From Faecalicatena faecalis (GTDB lineage: Bacteria; Bacillota; Clostridia; Lachnospirales; Lachnospiraceae): DNA of 64,000 nucleotides. The position numbers were made by a program, and so were the translations under genes. Shown in pieces: positions 28,264 to 37,189 of this stretch. Position 1 is the first letter of the stretch. Every line of letters starts with the position of its first letter. The stretch covers positions 1-64,000 of the forward strand of contig NZ_JABACJ020000009.1 of assembly GCF_012524165.2 (NCBI RefSeq), given 5' to 3'. The notes under the pieces are model-generated. The model searched no databases. It was not told the origin of the DNA and worked only from the letters and a program-made list of their open reading frames with translations.

Positions 28264-30093
28264 ATGGATAGATTTATTCTGAATATCATACACCGCCCGG
28301 AGATGGTGCCGGAATATGCAGAAAAAGTGACCGGGCATGGGAAAGAGGAGAATCTGGGGAGTGAAAAACTGCTGACAGAGTCATTGGATATCTTTAAGAC
28401 ACAGCAGGAAATCGCCCATAGAAATGGATTCAGGACCACCATCCAGATGACATATGCCAGTCTCTTTAATGAGGAGGCAGTGGCTCTGGCAAAAGAACAC
28501 CATGAAACATATAGGGATGAGATCGGATTGACGTTGCTTGGTCTTCCCTGTGAAGAATTCCGTGAAAAATATAAGACAAAGGATTTCTGCATCTGGATGT
28601 TCTCGATGGAGGATAAGAAGACGATCGTGACGGACGTATTCGAGAAGTTCTATGACTGTTTCGGATTTTATCCTGAGTCGACAGGTTCTTATTATATGGA
28701 TGCTGATCTGATCCATTATATAAAGACCCAGTACCCATCCGTAAAATGTGCGGTCGCTACCTGCTGGGAGGAAGGTCCTAAGGCTTATCATACCTGCAAT
28801 AATTCTTGGTATACATTGTTTGACGGCGGTCCGTGGAATCCATGGATTCCCTCTAAAGCAAATACCCATGCTCCCGCAGAAAATGAGGAGCAGGATTCAG
28901 GAATCGTGGCGATCCCGCATCTGTCAAGGGATTTGATCGCGTGCTTTGACGGCAATGGTTCTAATTTTGGTACCCATCCACAGAATGTACTGCGGGGGAT
29001 GATTTATAAAGACGGACAGTATCCCTATCTGTATAACCTCATCGACCAGTACCGTTCCCTGAAAAAGTATAACCGCGGATATGCCTACAATATGATGTTC
29101 GTAGGACCGGGCTGGATGAACAAGATGGGACGCTGGGAGGCACCCTACGAGCTGCTTTTAAAGAGTTATGAGGATGGTATGGCATATTATGCCAGTCTCC
29201 GCGACCAGGGGGAGTTAGAAGAGATGACCATGGCAGAGTTCGCGGATTTCTACCGTGCTAATAAGACCTACACACAGCCCGAGTGCGCACTCTGGCGTGA
29301 TATCCTGTATGGATCGAAGAAACAGCTTTTCTGGTATGTAGACCCGTATCTGCGCACCTGTGTGGATATGAACCAGGGCGGCGCACTTGTGGACTTACGT
29401 CCTTATGCTGCGAAAATCGACTGGCCCGTGGGAATTGGCACAAAACATGTGCAGGATGCTTCTTACCCTTTCTTGATTCAGGAGAAGTACAGAGCCGGAT
29501 ATTTTACCCACTATGCTGGCGAGGGAACGATTAAGAGCTGCAAGATCATCTATCAGGGAGAAGAGGTGGATATGTGTCTGTGCAGGACAAAGGCAAAATT
29601 CAGAGAAGAGGGTGATACCAGGATCCTGACACTCGATCCGGTAGAGATTGAATTTGCGGATCTGACGGTGAAGCTCCAAACGATTTTCTACTTTGAGGAG
29701 GGAAGCTCAGAGATCAAGATACAAAGGAAGATTCTTGAGATGAGCAGACCGGAAGCCGAAATAGAGATACAGGAATATTTTACGGGCTGCTATGGCACAA
29801 CAGAATATCCAGAGGATATGACCGACATTATACTAAGCTGCCGGTCCACTGACCGGGAAGAGTCGATCCACTATGCATACAAATGCCGGGAGGCGGAGGT
29901 TGAGAACGGAGTATGTGCAGAGGTCGTGATTCCAAATATCAATACGAAGGCGTCCGTGGGTGCGAAGGAGGAAGTGACAGCATATATCCGCGAGGGATAT
30001 GCATTTTCACCGATGTACACACTTGGACTAAAGAAGAGGATGAAAAATGGGGAGGTGCTGAACACATGGCTCAAAGTGGAAAGGGCAGATTAA
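28264..30093 (+). CDS. Unrecognised 609-aa protein of the second sugar locus
   Basis: I do not recognise the family. No signal peptide or membrane helix, so it should be cytoplasmic. The first 330 residues look like an alpha/beta barrel of the polysaccharide-deacetylase or GH57-like kind: an early NIIHRPEMVPEYAEKV strand, Asp/His/Trp-rich loops (CIWMFSMEDKK, YPESTGSYYMDADLI, FDGGPWNPWIPSK, FVGPGWMNKMGRW). The remaining 280 residues are beta-rich, like a glycosidase accessory domain. It sits between sugar permeases and a GH36-like enzyme and overlaps the next micro-protein by 28 nt. A carbohydrate-active role is inferred from context only. Confidence 0.6.
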   Translation: MDRFILNIIHRPEMVPEYAEKVTGHGKEENLGSEKLLTESLDIFKTQQEIAHRNGFRTTIQMTYASLFNEEAVALAKEHHETYRDEIGLTLLGLPCEEFREKYKTKDFCIWMFSMEDKKTIVTDVFEKFYDCFGFYPESTGSYYMDADLIHYIKTQYPSVKCAVATCWEEGPKAYHTCNNSWYTLFDGGPWNPWIPSKANTHAPAENEEQDSGIVAIPHLSRDLIACFDGNGSNFGTHPQNVLRGMIYKDGQYPYLYNLIDQYRSLKKYNRGYAYNMMFVGPGWMNKMGRWEAPYELLLKSYEDGMAYYASLRDQGELEEMTMAEFADFYRANKTYTQPECALWRDILYGSKKQLFWYVDPYLRTCVDMNQGGALVDLRPYAAKIDWPVGIGTKHVQDASYPFLIQEKYRAGYFTHYAGEGTIKSCKIIYQGEEVDMCLCRTKAKFREEGDTRILTLDPVEIEFADLTVKLQTIFYFEEGSSEIKIQRKILEMSRPEAEIEIQEYFTGCYGTTEYPEDMTDIILSCRSTDREESIHYAYKCREAEVENGVCAEVVIPNINTKASVGAKEEVTAYIREGYAFSPMYTLGLKKRMKNGEVLNTWLKVERAD

Positions 30094-30281
30094 ATTACAG
30101 ATGTCCATCCTGTTTTATGAGGGATCTGGATATCGATATGTTCTATGATAAAGAAAAGGATGAGTACTATTGCATCCGGTGCCAGTATACCGGGAATGAG
30201 GAGGATGTGCTCAAAAAAAATGAGATGGCACGATTCCGTTATCGCAGGATGATGGATCGAATCACAGAGTTTGATGATTAG
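30066..30281 (+). CDS. Zinc-ribbon micro-protein
   Basis: 71-residue protein with CPSC and CIRC pairs separated by about 22 residues (a four-Cys zinc ribbon), followed by a basic/acidic helix (ARFRYRRMMDRITEFDD). GGAGG at 30051-30055 lies 10 nt before its ATG, inside the end of the 609-aa gene, so it begins before that gene stops. A longer reading frame upstream is just an overlap with that gene. It may bind nucleic acid or a partner protein; function unknown. Confidence 0.65.
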   Translation: MAQSGKGRLNYRCPSCFMRDLDIDMFYDKEKDEYYCIRCQYTGNEEDVLKKNEMARFRYRRMMDRITEFDD

Positions 30282-30341
30282 TACGACTTTATATTGGCAG
30301 TGCAAAGAGAAGTGTATAAGAAAGCATAGGAAAGGCAGAAG

Positions 30342-32102
30342 ATGGAGAACAGGAAATATCAGTTTTTAATTGAAGAAAAGCCGGAGGGTCTGCATATTTC
30401 CTCGCAGATAACAGAGGAGGGGGAGCTTGTCACAATCCGGCTCCATGTGGAAAGTAAAGAAGAACAGATTTTTTTGCCGACTGTATGCTCGGTGGTCGTT
30501 CCGGCATGTGAAATTCATGAAATATGGAGCCCCAAGATTCATCTGATCAAGGCGTTGAACCTGGACTGGTTTCAATATCTGAAGAAAACGAATGGCTTTA
30601 CCGGGGCGCCCGTCCAGTGCCTGATCGGCATAGACAATCAGAACCGCGCTGCCCTGGGAATCTCAGATACGCTGAATACATTTGAGTTCCAGGCAGTCCC
30701 GGTGGAAGAGACTGGGGAGTATGCATTTCGCATCTGTATGTTCATGGAGGAGCATATCCCTAAAAAGACATATGATGTGGAACTTCGGCTGGATCTGCGC
30801 AGGCTTCCTTATTACCGGGTATTGGATGAGATGGCGGCCTGGTGGGAGAAAGAAAAAAGGAATCATCCGGCAGCCGTCCCGGCAGATGCAAAGGAGCCTA
30901 TGTATTCGACCTGGTACAGTTTTCATCAGATGGTAGAAGAAAAAGCGCTGCTAAAGCAGTGCCGCCTTTCCCGGGAATTAGGGTGCAGAAGTATTCTGTT
31001 GGACGATGGCTGGCAGACGGAGGATGGAAACCGGGGGTATGCTTACTGTGGGGACTGGCAGAATGCAACATCTAAAATACCAGATATGGCAGCCTTTGTG
31101 AAAAAGGTACATGATCTGGACATGAAGGTGATTCCCTGGTATTCCCTTCCGTTTATTGGAGAAAAGTCAGAGAATTTTTCAAACTTTCAGGACATGCTTA
31201 TTGACCCTGATGCTAAAAGACAATGGCATGTGCTGGATCCGCGGTATCCGAAAGTGAGGGAGTTCATTATCTCTCTGTTCGAACAGGCTTTAGATGAGTG
31301 GGACGTGGACGGATTCAAGATGGATTTTATAGACGAGTTCGTGGTAACTCCATTCGGCGGGAAAGAGGCAGATCCAAGGAGGGATTTCGAGTCGTTCCAC
31401 GAGGCAGCAGATTGTATGATGAAGGAGTGCACAAGCAGGCTGAAAGCGAAAAAGCCGGATATCCTGCTGGAATTCAGACAGACATATAACGGGCCGATGA
31501 TGCGCAGCTATGGCAATATTTTCCGAGCTGTGGACTGTCCCTTTGATGCGGTGGAAAATCGGGTCCGAGTGACAGATGTCAGGCTTTTGTGCCGCAACAG
31601 TGCAGTACATTCTGATATGATCATGTGGCATCCCAAGGATACGGTCGAGAGTGCTGCGCTGCAGATCATCAACATTCTGTTCAGTGTACCGCAGATTTCC
31701 ATGCGGCTGGATGAACTGTCAAAGGAACATCAGGAGATGCTGGCGTTCTATATGGGAATCTGGAAGAAGTATCGGGACCCGCTGATCAACGGAACATTTG
31801 AGCCGCTCAACCCGATCAGCCGCTATAATGTGATCAAGGGAGCCTGCAACGGGCAGTTGGCTTGTGTCTGGCATGAGAATGCAGTGGTCATGCTGGAACA
31901 GATCTATGAGAAAATGCTTTTTGTGAATGGGACTGCCATAGGAAAACTATATCTGGACTGCAAAGAATCGGCTGGGAGATATGAGATACGGTGTTATGAC
32001 TGTACGGGACACCTGCTGAAAAAGGAACAGGCAACAGTGGAAGCAGGATTTAAACAGTATGAGGTGCCGCCAAGTGGTGTGCTCGAGTTCTGCAGAATCT
32101 AA
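30342..32102 (+). CDS. Clan GH-D alpha-galactosidase-type glycosidase (GH36-like)
   Basis: 586-aa cytoplasmic glycosidase, expected to release terminal alpha-galactose (or alpha-GalNAc) from an imported oligosaccharide. An N-terminal beta domain (about 1-165) is followed by a TIM barrel with YSTWYSFHQ, SILLDDGWQ, and GFKMDFIDEF, whose Asp328 is the expected nucleophile. Acid/base candidates lie in FRAVDCPFDAVENR (Asp398 or Asp402), and a short C-terminal beta domain follows. It is shorter than classical GH36 enzymes (about 700 aa or more), so a divergent subgroup is likely and the exact linkage cannot be named. Last gene of the locus, before a terminator. Confidence 0.8.
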   Translation: MENRKYQFLIEEKPEGLHISSQITEEGELVTIRLHVESKEEQIFLPTVCSVVVPACEIHEIWSPKIHLIKALNLDWFQYLKKTNGFTGAPVQCLIGIDNQNRAALGISDTLNTFEFQAVPVEETGEYAFRICMFMEEHIPKKTYDVELRLDLRRLPYYRVLDEMAAWWEKEKRNHPAAVPADAKEPMYSTWYSFHQMVEEKALLKQCRLSRELGCRSILLDDGWQTEDGNRGYAYCGDWQNATSKIPDMAAFVKKVHDLDMKVIPWYSLPFIGEKSENFSNFQDMLIDPDAKRQWHVLDPRYPKVREFIISLFEQALDEWDVDGFKMDFIDEFVVTPFGGKEADPRRDFESFHEAADCMMKECTSRLKAKKPDILLEFRQTYNGPMMRSYGNIFRAVDCPFDAVENRVRVTDVRLLCRNSAVHSDMIMWHPKDTVESAALQIINILFSVPQISMRLDELSKEHQEMLAFYMGIWKKYRDPLINGTFEPLNPISRYNVIKGACNGQLACVWHENAVVMLEQIYEKMLFVNGTAIGKLYLDCKESAGRYEIRCYDCTGHLLKKEQATVEAGFKQYEVPPSGVLEFCRI

Positions 32103-32215
32103 GGAACTTTTGGCCTGGAAATCGGGGCCAGTCCTAGCGAATATTCGGAATCCGCTTGGCTGCTTCCTGGATGAAATTAAAATAAGAATGAAAACAGATT
32201 TAAGGTAAATAATAA

Positions 32216-32254
32216 GAAGGATGATATCAGTGATTTCAGATGTCATCCTTTTTG
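32216..32254 (+). terminator. Terminator of the second sugar locus
   Basis: AAGGATGA-ATC pairs with GAT-TCATCCTT, then TTTTTGT. Confidence 0.8.
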
Positions 32255-32355
32255 TATATGATATTTTGAAATTTTTGATAGTTCTGCTCCTTTTTCGATA
32301 AATTCGAAACAGATTGTCAAAATATGTAAAAAATAGGCTGAATTTACATGTTCTG

Positions 32356-32364
32356 TGATATAAT
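32356..32364 (+). promoter_or_regulatory. Extended -10 promoter upstream of ppk2
   Basis: TGA-TATAAT is an extended -10 element 145 nt before the start. No good -35 is visible. The rest of this 407-bp gap holds the preceding terminator and unremarkable AT-rich sequence. Confidence 0.5.
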
Positions 32365-32509
32365 AAAAATAATATACCCAAAGGATGCGGCGATATACAT
32401 ACCCAGTAAGCAGTCTGTGTAAGGGTTTTAGCGGCATGCATCTGTCAGCGGTTATAAAACAGGGAACTCGTTCATACTAAGTATCAGTAATTGTCGGGAG
32501 GAAGGTATT

Positions 32510-34048
32510 ATGTTAGAGAAAGTGGATCTTACAAAATCTATGGTCAAAGATGAGTACAAGGCAAAGATGCCAATGCTGATGGCAAGGCTCGGCGAGCTGC
32601 AGAGACAGTGCAAGACATTGAATATCCCTGTGATGATCGTATTCGAGGGATTTGGAGCGTCCGGGAAAGGTCTGCAGATCGGAGAGCTGATTCAAAGCCT
32701 TGATCCGAGAGGCTTCAAGGTGTTCGCAATTAAGGAGGAATCAGAAGAAGAACAGATGCATCCTTTTTTATGGCGGTTTTGGACCAAGACCCCGGAAAAG
32801 GGACGAATCGCTATCTATGATGGAAGCTGGTACAGGAAAGTGTTGATCGAACGCTTCGATAAGAGGACGAAGAAGAAAGAGATCCCTGATATTTTTCAAT
32901 CCATCTGTTCTTTTGAAAAGCAGCTTACAGATGACGGATATGTCATGATCAAGCTTTTATTGGATATTGACAAAAAAGAACAAAAGAAGCGTTTTCAAAA
33001 GCTGATGGATTCGAAAGAGACAGCGTGGCGTGTCAGCCAGGGAGATCTGGAGCGTAATGCAAGATATCAGGAATATGCTCAGATGATGGAGGAGATGCTG
33101 CATATTACGGATACGGACTATGCGCCATGGACGATTATTGAAGCCATGGACAGAAGGTTCGCCACGGTCAAGATCTATACGGTCGTAATTAAGGCATTGG
33201 AAGAGCAAATCGAACATGTGAAAAAGTCAAAGGCAAAAGAACGGGCAGCAGAAGCTATTGCAGAGATGGATGGGGAAGGGAAGAGCCCCGCAGAAAATAC
33301 AGCGGCTGAGATAGATCAGAAGGAGCTGACAGAGTCCGTTCTTGCCAAGGCCGATTTAAGTTTGAGCCTTACAAAGAAGGAATACAAGGACAAATTGAAA
33401 AAGCTGCAGAAGAGACTGAGTCTGCTTCATGGCGAATTATATAGAAGGCGGATTCCTGTAGTACTTGGTTTTGAGGGATGGGATGCTGGCGGCAAAGGCG
33501 GTGCAATCAAAAGGCTGACGGAAAAGATGGATCCCCGCGGGTTCGTGGTGAATCCGACGGCGTCTCCGAATGATATAGAAAAGGCACATCATTATCTGTG
33601 GCGTTTCTGGCGGGCAATGCCGAAGGCCGGGCATATCGCCATTTTTGACCGGACCTGGTATGGCCGTGTCATGGTGGAGCGGATCGAGGGCTTTTGTACC
33701 AAACAGGAATGGCAACGGGCCTACAAGGAAATGAATGATATGGAAAAGGATCTGGTCAATGCAGGTGCCATTGTGATGAAGTTCTGGATGCAGATCGATA
33801 AAGATGAGCAGGAACGCAGGTTCAAGGCACGTCAGGAGAACCCACAAAAGCAGTGGAAGATCACAGATGAGGATTGGCGTAACCGGGAAAAATGGGATCA
33901 ATACGAGGAGGCAGTCAATGAAATGCTGATCCGTACCTCTACAGAGTATGCGCCATGGATCGTGGTCGAGGGAAATGACAAGTACTATGCACGGATTAAA
34001 GTGTTGGAGACAGTGGTCGAAGCGATAGAAAAGCGGATCAAAGAGTAA
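32510..34048 (+). CDS. Two-domain polyphosphate kinase 2 (polyphosphate:AMP phosphotransferase type)
   Basis: 512 aa made of two tandem PPK2 domains. Domain 1 (about 10-240) has Walker-A-like FEGFGASGKG (residues 45-54) and YDGSWYRKVLIERF. Domain 2 (about 285-510) has FEGWDAGGKGGAIK and FDRTWYGRVMVERI. Two-domain PPK2 enzymes use polyphosphate to phosphorylate AMP to ADP. In this family only the second, better-conserved domain is usually active; here too domain 1 deviates (Gly-Ala for Asp-Ala-Gly). GGGAGG precedes the ATG. No exopolyphosphatase or ppk1 neighbours. Confidence 0.88.
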   Translation: MLEKVDLTKSMVKDEYKAKMPMLMARLGELQRQCKTLNIPVMIVFEGFGASGKGLQIGELIQSLDPRGFKVFAIKEESEEEQMHPFLWRFWTKTPEKGRIAIYDGSWYRKVLIERFDKRTKKKEIPDIFQSICSFEKQLTDDGYVMIKLLLDIDKKEQKKRFQKLMDSKETAWRVSQGDLERNARYQEYAQMMEEMLHITDTDYAPWTIIEAMDRRFATVKIYTVVIKALEEQIEHVKKSKAKERAAEAIAEMDGEGKSPAENTAAEIDQKELTESVLAKADLSLSLTKKEYKDKLKKLQKRLSLLHGELYRRRIPVVLGFEGWDAGGKGGAIKRLTEKMDPRGFVVNPTASPNDIEKAHHYLWRFWRAMPKAGHIAIFDRTWYGRVMVERIEGFCTKQEWQRAYKEMNDMEKDLVNAGAIVMKFWMQIDKDEQERRFKARQENPQKQWKITDEDWRNREKWDQYEEAVNEMLIRTSTEYAPWIVVEGNDKYYARIKVLETVVEAIEKRIKE

Positions 34049-34152
34049 TAAAAAGGAAATAAATAAAAATTACAGAATATAGTAAATAAGAAACATAAAA
34101 ATAGAAGACCGTTTTATTCCCGACAGTCAGGATTCAGTATGAGGAAATGCCT

Positions 34153-35154
34153 ATGACAATCAGAGAGCAGCTTGAGGAACGTGAATTGGAGTATTTAAGC
34201 CCCTATGCAACTTTCAGCAGGAATTCCAGGGGCAGGAAGAGACCTGAGGCCGAGTGTGATATCCGTCCTGTCTTTCAGCGGGACAGAGACCGTATCCTGC
34301 ACTGTAAGTCTTTTCGTCGTTTAAAGCAGAAGACCCAGGTCTTTCTGCTGCCAAAGGGAGACCATTACAGGACCAGACTGACACATACCTTAGAGGTGTC
34401 GCAGAACGCCCGGACAATCGCCAAGGCGCTGCGGTTAAACGAAGATCTGGCAGAGGCGATTGCACTGGGCCATGATCTGGGGCATACGCCCTTTGGTCAT
34501 GCAGGGGAGAGGGCCCTCAATGAGGTGTATCATTTTGCGCATAATGAGCAGAGCTTAAGAGTGGTAGACTGTGTGGAGAAGCAGGGGGCGGGGCTGAACC
34601 TGACTTGGGAAGTGAAGGACGGAATCCTGAACCATCCAACGGCTGGAAATCCTCATACCCTGGAGGGACAGGTGATTCGTCTGTCAGATAAGATTGCCTA
34701 CATCAACCATGATATTGATGATGCCATCCGGGGCGGCATCCTTGTGGAGGAGGATATCCCGGCAGAGTACAGGAGGATATTAGGCGGCAGCAGTAAGGAA
34801 CGTCTTAACAAGATGGTACATGATGTGATTACAAATAGTATGGATAAACCGTCCATCATCATGTCAGATCCAGTTAAGAAAGCGATGATCGGGCTGCGCA
34901 GCTTTATGTTCGAGCATGTCTATATGAATCCCAAAGCGAAAGGGGAGGAAGATAAGGCGGTCCATCTGATCGAGCAGCTATATGATTATTACATCCGGCA
35001 TCTGGAGCTGATGCCGGAACAATACTTAAAAGCGATCGACAGGCTGGGCAACTGTAAGGAGCAGGTGGTGTGCGATTACATAGCGGGTATGACAGATAAT
35101 TATGCAGTAAAAAAATATGAGGAATTTTTTGTACCGGAGGCATGGATGAATTAG
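34153..35154 (+). CDS. dgt: Deoxyguanosinetriphosphate triphosphohydrolase-like HD protein
   Basis: 333-aa HD-domain enzyme that hydrolyses dNTPs to deoxynucleosides and triphosphate. Markers are FRRLKQKTQVF near the N terminus, RTRLTHTLEVSQNARTIA, and the metal-binding HDLGHTPFGHAGE. The C-terminal DKIAYINHDIDDAIR helix is also present. TGAGGA at 34140-34145 is 7 nt from ATG 34153; an ATG two codons earlier is too close. In many Firmicutes this gene directly precedes dnaG, as here. Confidence 0.88.
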   Translation: MTIREQLEERELEYLSPYATFSRNSRGRKRPEAECDIRPVFQRDRDRILHCKSFRRLKQKTQVFLLPKGDHYRTRLTHTLEVSQNARTIAKALRLNEDLAEAIALGHDLGHTPFGHAGERALNEVYHFAHNEQSLRVVDCVEKQGAGLNLTWEVKDGILNHPTAGNPHTLEGQVIRLSDKIAYINHDIDDAIRGGILVEEDIPAEYRRILGGSSKERLNKMVHDVITNSMDKPSIIMSDPVKKAMIGLRSFMFEHVYMNPKAKGEEDKAVHLIEQLYDYYIRHLELMPEQYLKAIDRLGNCKEQVVCDYIAGMTDNYAVKKYEEFFVPEAWMN

Positions 35155-35216
35155 AAAAGAAAAAAGTGAACTTTTTGCGCTGGAAGTGAAAAAAATAAAA
35201 GGAAATCGGGAAGATT

Positions 35217-35223
35217 TGTCGAA
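35217..35223 (+). promoter_or_regulatory. Possible Spo0A box upstream of dnaG
   Basis: TGTCGAA, exact match to the 0A-box core, in an AT-rich promoter-like stretch. A 7-mer easily occurs by chance. Confidence 0.2.
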
Positions 35224-35247
35224 TATATATAAAGTAAGGCAAAATGC

Positions 35248-35332
35248 CATGTCACTAAGGCTCGGTAAAGTGTGGGACTTAGCCGGCAGGGGTCTTTGCC
35301 ACGCAAGGTCTATCAGGACCGGACCTTACATG
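35248..35332 (+). ncRNA. Structured leader upstream of dnaG (uncharacterised)
   Basis: CATGT-AAGG (35248-35260, with CACT bulged) can pair with CCTT-ACATG (35324-35332). Inside are GGCA/TGCC and GGTC/GACC hairpins. A further CTAAG/CTTAG (or GGCT/AGCC) stem and an AAGGTC/GACCTT stem compete with the outer closing pairs. The ribosome site of dnaG follows 9 nt later. Pairings drawn by eye; no known family recognised. Confidence 0.4.
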
Positions 35333-35353
35333 TCTAAAGCAGGAGGGCAGTGA

Positions 35354-37129
35354 ATGTATTATCCAGAGGAATTAGTTGAAGAAGTAAGAATGAAGAATGA
35401 CATCGTGGATGTAATATCCGGTTATGTGCGCTTGCAGAAAAAAGGAAGTTCTTATTTTGGACTCTGTCCATTCCATAATGAAAAGTCGCCCTCTTTTTCA
35501 GTGAGCCGTTCCAAACAGATGTATTACTGTTTTGGCTGCGGGGCCGGAGGGAATGTTTTTACCTTCCTGATGGAGTATGAGAATTTTTCCTTTGTGGAGG
35601 CTTTAAAGTTCCTGGCCGACCGGGCAGGAGTGGAGCTCCCGGAGATGGAGTATTCGAAGGAAGCAAAGGAGAAGGCGGATCTTCGTGCTACTCTTCTTGA
35701 GATCAATAAGGTGGCGGCACAGTATTTCTATGTGCAGTTGAAATCAGAACAAGGGAAGATCGGATATACATACTTAAAGAACAGGGAACTTTCAGATGAG
35801 ACGATCAAAGCATTCGGTCTGGGGTATTCGAATAAATACAGCAATGACCTGTTTCAGTATCTAAGGAAGAAGGGATACAGCGAGGACCTGATCCGTCAGG
35901 CGGGACTGATCAATACGGACGAAAAGAACGGTGTGTATGATAAGTTCTGGAATCGGGTCATGTTCCCGATCATGGACGTCAATAACCGGGTGATCGGATT
36001 TGGCGGGCGTGTCATGGGGGATGGAAAGCCGAAGTACTTGAACTCTCCAGAGACCGCTATTTTTGACAAGAGCCGGAACCTGTATGGACTGAATCGTGCA
36101 CGTACATCGAGGAAGCCGTATTTCCTGCTCTGTGAGGGATATATGGATGTGATTTCTCTTCACCAGGCTGGGTTCACAAACGCGGTGGCATCCCTGGGAA
36201 CTGCTCTGACAACAGGACATGCCTCTTTGATCAAGAGATATGTTCAGGAAGTCTATCTGACATATGACAGTGATGAGGCCGGAACAAAGGCAGCTCTTAG
36301 AGCCGTACCGATTCTTAAGGATGCGGGGATTTCAGCCAGGGTCATCCGCATGGACCCCTATAAAGACCCGGATGAGTTTATTAAGAATCTGGGGGCGGAA
36401 GAGTTTGAAAAACGGATTGGCAATGCGAGAAACGGATTCCTGTTCAGTCTGGAAATCCTGGCGAGGGATTATGACATGGATTCCCCGGAAGGAAAGACCG
36501 CATTTTTTAAAGAGGCGGCGAAGCGGCTGATCAGCTTTGAGGATGAACTGGAGCGGAACAATTATGTTGAGGCCGTGGCAAAAGCATATAAGGTCAGCCC
36601 GGAAAGTCTGCAGAAGCTTGTGACAAAGACTGCGGTCACGGCAGGAATGGCAAAGCCGGCAGCGCGTCCGAAGACGGCATCTGGAGAACAGAAGCCGAAG
36701 GAGAGCGGAATCCTTGTCTCCCAAAAGCTGCTTTTGACCTGGATGATTGAGGATGTGAAGCTATTCGGTACGATCAAGAAGTACATAAGTCCAGATGATT
36801 TTACAGAAAAGCTGTACCGGACGGTCGCAGAACTCTTGTATGAACAGTATGAGGCAGGAGAATTGAATCCGGCAAAGATATTGAATCATTTTACTGCGGA
36901 GGAAGAGCATCGTGAAGCGGCATCTCTATTTCATACAAAGATCAGGGAGCTTTCCACGAAGGAGGAGCAGGAACAGGCAATTAAAGAAACCATCCTTCGT
37001 GTGAAGAACAACAGCATCGATTACAGGACGATGCATCTGGAACCGACAGATATGGCCGGATTGCAGAGATTGATGGAAGAGAAGAGAAAGCTTGATGATA
37101 TAAAGAAACTGCATATTTCTATTGAATAA
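35354..37129 (+). CDS. dnaG: DNA primase
   Basis: 591-aa RNA-primer synthase of the replication fork. N-terminal CHC2 zinc finger (CPFHNEKSPSF...CFGCGAGGNVFTF), catalytic core with the RNAP-basic motif WNRVMFPIMD, TOPRIM with CEGYMDVISLHQAG and YDSDEAG, and a C-terminal helicase-binding domain. AGGAGGG precedes the ATG. It heads the macromolecular synthesis operon with rpoD, 60 nt upstream of it. Confidence 0.96.
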   Translation: MYYPEELVEEVRMKNDIVDVISGYVRLQKKGSSYFGLCPFHNEKSPSFSVSRSKQMYYCFGCGAGGNVFTFLMEYENFSFVEALKFLADRAGVELPEMEYSKEAKEKADLRATLLEINKVAAQYFYVQLKSEQGKIGYTYLKNRELSDETIKAFGLGYSNKYSNDLFQYLRKKGYSEDLIRQAGLINTDEKNGVYDKFWNRVMFPIMDVNNRVIGFGGRVMGDGKPKYLNSPETAIFDKSRNLYGLNRARTSRKPYFLLCEGYMDVISLHQAGFTNAVASLGTALTTGHASLIKRYVQEVYLTYDSDEAGTKAALRAVPILKDAGISARVIRMDPYKDPDEFIKNLGAEEFEKRIGNARNGFLFSLEILARDYDMDSPEGKTAFFKEAAKRLISFEDELERNNYVEAVAKAYKVSPESLQKLVTKTAVTAGMAKPAARPKTASGEQKPKESGILVSQKLLLTWMIEDVKLFGTIKKYISPDDFTEKLYRTVAELLYEQYEAGELNPAKILNHFTAEEEHREAASLFHTKIRELSTKEEQEQAIKETILRVKNNSIDYRTMHLEPTDMAGLQRLMEEKRKLDDIKKLHISIE

Positions 37130-37189
37130 GGATAAAATAAAACAAGATAGCCCTATTTCGCAGGGAATAGGCAAAGGAAGGAAGGACAC

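Noticed and set aside
29913..30281. Longer 122-aa reading frame over the zinc-ribbon micro-protein
   Set aside because: Its first 51 codons only overlap the 609-aa gene out of frame. The GGAGG site and the cysteine-bearing protein support the ATG at 30066.
35159..35180. AAAAAG-TGAA-CTTTTT stem after dgt as a terminator
   Set aside because: Only A-T pairs apart from one, and no T-run beyond the stem; too weak to call.
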